Source: Pseudomonas sp. SORT22 (GTDB taxonomy: Bacteria > Pseudomonadota > Gammaproteobacteria > Pseudomonadales > Pseudomonadaceae). Taken from it: a stretch of 64,000 bases of DNA. Shown here piece by piece: positions 61,281-64,000 of the stretch. The DNA is taken from positions 558,001 through 622,000 of the forward strand of contig NZ_CP071007.1 in the NCBI RefSeq assembly GCF_018417635.1. Reading direction: 5' to 3'. The notes below the pieces were generated by a model. The model had not been told where the DNA came from and did no database searches. It saw nothing but the letters and a program-made list of their open reading frames with translations. Both the position numbers and the translations under genes were made by a program. Position 1 is the stretch's first letter, and every line of letters begins with the position of its first letter.

Positions 61281-62083
61281 AACTGATATTGGCTGAGCCG
61301 TTCAAGCGCCTGTGGGCCGGGCGCGATGCCTTCGAGGCCGTCGAGGCCTTGCAGGGCGAGGTGTACCGCGAGCTGGAAGGCCGCCGTACCCTGCGCACCG
61401 AGGTCGAAGGCCGTGGCTATTTCGTCAAGATTCACCGCGGCATCGGCTGGGGCGAGATCTTCAAGAACCTGTTCACCGCCAAGCTGCCGGTGCTCGGTGC
61501 CGGCCAGGAATGGCAGGCTATCCAGCGCCTGCACCAGGTGGGCGTGCCGACCATGACCGCGGTTGCCTATGGCGAACGTGGCGACAACCCGGCGACCCAG
61601 CATTCGTTTATCGTCACTGAAGAGCTGGCACCGACCGTCAGCCTTGAAGACTTCAGCATCGACTGGCTCAAGCAACCGCCGCAGCCACGCCTCAAGCGTG
61701 CGCTGATCGCTGAAGTGGCGCGCATGACCGGCATGATGCACCGCGCCGGGGTCAACCACCGCGACTGCTACATCTGCCACTTCTTGCTGCACACCGACCG
61801 GCCGGTGACGGCCGATGACTTCAAGTTGTCGGTCATCGACCTGCACCGCGCCCAGACCCGGGCGAAAATCTCTCGCCGCTGGCGTGACAAGGACCTGGCC
61901 GCGCTGTATTTCTCGGCGCTGGACATCGGCCTGACCCGGCGCGACAAGTTGCGCTTCTTGCGGGGCTACTTCCAGCAGCCGCTACGCCAGATCCTGGCCG
62001 AAGAAGCGGGGCTGCTGGCCTGGCTGGAAGGCAAGGCGCGCAAGCTCTACGAGCGTAAACAACGGTACGGAGACGCGCTCTGA
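61277..62083 (+). CDS. waaP: LPS core heptose(I) kinase
   Basis: A 268-residue kinase phosphorylating heptose I, essential for outer-membrane integrity in Pseudomonas. The protein-kinase-like fold shows YFVKIHRGIGWGEIFKNLFT (ATP-binding Lys), the catalytic loop HRAGVNHRDCYICHFLL (catalytic Asp) and LSVIDLHRAQ (metal-binding Asp). Overlaps the next gene by one base (TGATG). Confidence 0.93.
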   Translation: MKLILAEPFKRLWAGRDAFEAVEALQGEVYRELEGRRTLRTEVEGRGYFVKIHRGIGWGEIFKNLFTAKLPVLGAGQEWQAIQRLHQVGVPTMTAVAYGERGDNPATQHSFIVTEELAPTVSLEDFSIDWLKQPPQPRLKRALIAEVARMTGMMHRAGVNHRDCYICHFLLHTDRPVTADDFKLSVIDLHRAQTRAKISRRWRDKDLAALYFSALDIGLTRRDKLRFLRGYFQQPLRQILAEEAGLLAWLEGKARKLYERKQRYGDAL

Positions 62084-62817
62084 TGGCGGGTTGGAAACTG
62101 GAGCCTGCGTATCAGGCCCTGGCGACGGATTTTGGCAGTATCGACGCGGTATTCGCCCTCAAGGGCGAGCGCCTGACCCACGACCCGCTGAGCGAAGTGA
62201 TCCGGGTCGAGCGCGACGGGGTCAACTATTACGTCAAACGCTATACCGGCGCCGGCAAAGGCTTGCGCCGCTACCTCGGGCGGCCGCGGATCAAGGCTGA
62301 ATGGCAGAACCTCAAGCAGTTCGCCAAGTGGGACATTCCCACCGCCGAAGTGGTCGCCTTCGGTCATGAGCGCAATGGCCTGGCGTTCGGCCGCGGGGCG
62401 ATGATCACCCGCGAGCTGCCGCGCACCGAAGACCTTTCGGCCCTGGCCGAGCGCAACGATGCGCGCCTGGCCGATCGCGCCTGGGTCGATCACATCAGCC
62501 GTCAGCTGGCCCGCCATACGCGGATCATGCATGACCATCACTTCACCCATAACGACCTGAAGTGGCGCAACCTGCTGGTGGACGACCAGGCCACGCTATT
62601 CTTCATCGACTGCCCGACCGGCGATTTCTGGTGGGGCTTCATGCTGCGTTACCGCATCACCAAAGACCTGGCGTGCCTGGACAAAGTGGCCAAGTATCAC
62701 TTGTCCAACACCCAGCGCCTGCGCTTTTACCTGCAGTACCGCGGGCGCGAGCGTCTGAATGAATCGGACAAGCGCCGCATTCGTCATGTGGTGACGTTTT
62801 TCGAGGGACGCGAATGA
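62083..62817 (+). CDS. LPS core kinase-like protein (InaA/WaaP family), second in cluster
   Basis: A 244-residue kinase-fold protein following waaP (PA5008-like by position). Nucleotide-binding Lys in NYYVKRYTGAGKGLRRYLGR; catalytic loop DHHFTHNDLKWRNLLV; metal-binding FFIDCPTGDFWWG, where the usual DLH is DCP. Probably phosphorylates a core sugar such as heptose II; the exact acceptor cannot be read from sequence. Overlaps both neighbours. Confidence 0.82.
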   Translation: MAGWKLEPAYQALATDFGSIDAVFALKGERLTHDPLSEVIRVERDGVNYYVKRYTGAGKGLRRYLGRPRIKAEWQNLKQFAKWDIPTAEVVAFGHERNGLAFGRGAMITRELPRTEDLSALAERNDARLADRAWVDHISRQLARHTRIMHDHHFTHNDLKWRNLLVDDQATLFFIDCPTGDFWWGFMLRYRITKDLACLDKVAKYHLSNTQRLRFYLQYRGRERLNESDKRRIRHVVTFFEGRE

Positions 62818-63566
62818 CTGATTTTCTTGCCGGTGCCGATAAGGCACTGCTTGAGCGCCATGGCCTCAACGGCTTCGACCAGCTCTGGGCCCTGCAGCTC
62901 GATGCGGTGGATGAGCCCAACACCGGCCGTGGCGGCTGGAGCAGCGTCTATCGCCTGGAACTTGAAGGCAAGGGCTACTACCTCAAGCGCCAGAGCGACT
63001 ACCTGACCCGCACGTTGCACAAGCCGTTTGGCGAGCCGACCTTCGCCCGCGAGTTTCGCAATATCAGCCGCTACCAGAAGCTCGGCATTCCCGCATTGCA
63101 GGCGGTGTATTACGGCGAGCGCAAGGTTGAAGGCGAGCGCCGGGCGATCCTCATGACCCGCGCCCTGGATGAGTGGAGCGACCTCGACAGCCTGCTGGCG
63201 CAGTGGCCACAACTGGACATCGGCCAGCGCCAGGGCATCCTGCGCGCCTGCGGGCAGCTGGCGCGCACCCTGCACGCGGCCAACCAGGTGCATGGCTGCT
63301 TTTATCCCAAGCATATCTTCCTGCGCACCCGCAGCGACGGCTGGTTGGCGCAACTGATCGACCTGGAGAAAACCCGGCCGTTGCTGCTGGGCATGCGCGA
63401 CCGCCTCAAAGACCTTGAGCCGCTGTTACGCCGGGCGCCGATCTGGAGTGAGGCCGAAGTGCGGGTGATGCTCTCGTCCTACCTGGACCAGCCCAGCGAC
63501 AGCCCGCTGGTCGATACCTGGCTGCAGCGCCTGACGCGCCGCCGCCGTGAGAAAGAGGCTCGCTGA
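62814..63566 (+). CDS. LPS core kinase-like protein (InaA/WaaP family), third in cluster
   Basis: A 250-residue kinase-fold protein (PA5007-like by position). Lys-containing strand YYLKRQSDYLTRTLHKPFGE; the catalytic loop reads VHGCFYPKHIFLRT, where the catalytic Asp expected after the His-Gly is Cys-Phe-Tyr; metal-binding LIDLEKTRP retained. The altered loop is also seen in some InaA-type relatives. Acceptor unknown. Overlaps both neighbours (ATGA and TGATG). Confidence 0.8.
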   Translation: MTDFLAGADKALLERHGLNGFDQLWALQLDAVDEPNTGRGGWSSVYRLELEGKGYYLKRQSDYLTRTLHKPFGEPTFAREFRNISRYQKLGIPALQAVYYGERKVEGERRAILMTRALDEWSDLDSLLAQWPQLDIGQRQGILRACGQLARTLHAANQVHGCFYPKHIFLRTRSDGWLAQLIDLEKTRPLLLGMRDRLKDLEPLLRRAPIWSEAEVRVMLSSYLDQPSDSPLVDTWLQRLTRRRREKEAR

Positions 63567-64000
63567 TGCGTTTGTCTGAACTCAAGGATGCCGGGCGCAG
63601 CCCGGACCTGCCACTGAACATCAGCCTGGCCGACGCCGCTGGCAGCGCCGAGCTGCAATTGCTCAGCCTGTTGCGGGTGTTGCCCGGCCAGCGATACGTC
63701 GGCGCCGGGATCTGGCGCGGCAAGCCGGTTTTGGCCAAGTTGCTGGTTGGCAGCAGCGCCGCCCGGCATTTTCAACGCGAGTTGTACGGCGCACGGCTGC
63801 TGGCCGCGCAGGGCCTGACCACGCCGTTGCTGCTGGCCGATGGCTTGCGCGAAGGCGAGGGTGGCTGGCTGCTGTTCGAGTTTCTCGAAAACGCGCAAAG
63901 CCTGGCCGATGCCTGGGCGCAGGTCGAAGCCCTGCCGCCGCTGGCCGATGAACAGCACCTGGTACTTGGCGAGGCGCTGACCGCCGTGGCGCAGATGCAC
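63566..64000 (+). CDS. LPS kinase-like protein, fourth in cluster, partial (runs off window)
   Basis: The first 145 residues of a kinase-fold protein (PA5006-like by position). The nucleotide-binding lobe is recognisable: RYVGAGIWRGKPVLAKLLVG, FQRELYGARLLAAQGLTTPL and GGWLLFEFLENAQSLAD. The catalytic loop would lie beyond the window end. Coupled to the previous gene by TGATG. Confidence 0.75.
   Translation, partial: MRLSELKDAGRSPDLPLNISLADAAGSAELQLLSLLRVLPGQRYVGAGIWRGKPVLAKLLVGSSAARHFQRELYGARLLAAQGLTTPLLLADGLREGEGGWLLFEFLENAQSLADAWAQVEALPPLADEQHLVLGEALTAVAQMH

Overview
The window is chromosomal DNA from a Pseudomonas, most likely of the P. putida group. Coding density is high, GC is in the low-to-mid 60s percent by eye, and many intergenic gaps carry the short GCGGGGCAAGCCCGC-type REP palindromes typical of that group. 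From memory, the gene order closely follows the P. putida KT2440 stretch from the carnitine genes to the LPS-core genes; I could not check this by alignment.

Layout. (1) 1-3978: carnitine catabolism, with cdhA (cut by the window edge), cdhC and caiX on the minus strand and the divergent regulator cdhR. (2) 3965-7239: a DUF3010 protein, an LprI-like periplasmic protein, and a lower-GC run of three tandem, mutually related proteins of unknown function. (3) 7498-15358: an M19 dipeptidase-like protein with an altered metal site, a DUF5943 protein, dimethylglycine demethylase dgcA-dgcB, and its dedicated electron-transfer flavoprotein pair. (4) 15359-16468: a 1.1-kb non-coding stretch. It holds four copies of a 99-bp repeat, each with a perfect DnaA box, a hairpin of differing sequence and a TGATCA palindrome at fixed spacing. 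More DnaA boxes lie in the two ETF genes before it. (5) 16469-19148: divergent gbcA and gbcB. (6) 19069-21979: a divergent nitrilase and FAD L-amino-acid monooxygenase pair resembling davA/davB. (7) 21969-26492: two chemoreceptors flanking a small ZapB-like and ZapA-like pair. (8) 26571-36654: ltaE, glyA, soxBDAG, purU and fdhA. (9) 36838-41353: small envelope genes, including a DUF350, two DUF1190 and one glutathionylspermidine-synthase-like operon, and a PlsC-type acyltransferase. (10) 41534-45697: a retropepsin-like protease and creBCD. (11) 45848-54571: a GST, msrA, dipA and the pyruvate dehydrogenase genes aceF and aceE. (12) 54955-64000: glnE, then the LPS-core cluster waaF-waaC-waaG-waaP and three further sugar-kinase-like genes, the last cut by the window edge.

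Most of the first 36 kb forms one catabolic route. Carnitine is bound (CaiX), oxidised (CdhA) and cleaved (CdhC) towards glycine betaine. GbcAB demethylates glycine betaine to dimethylglycine, DgcAB with ETF to sarcosine, and SoxBDAG to glycine. GlyA, PurU, FdhA and LtaE handle the one-carbon units, formaldehyde and glycine/serine/threonine.

The strongest candidate for something undescribed is the DnaA-box array at 15.36-15.92 kb. Next are the paralogue triplet at 4.95-7.24 kb, the paired operator-like palindromes between aceE and glnE, the ZapA/ZapB-like pair between chemoreceptors, and the altered active sites of the M19 protein and DgcA. No tRNA, rRNA, CRISPR array, insertion sequence or prophage was seen.
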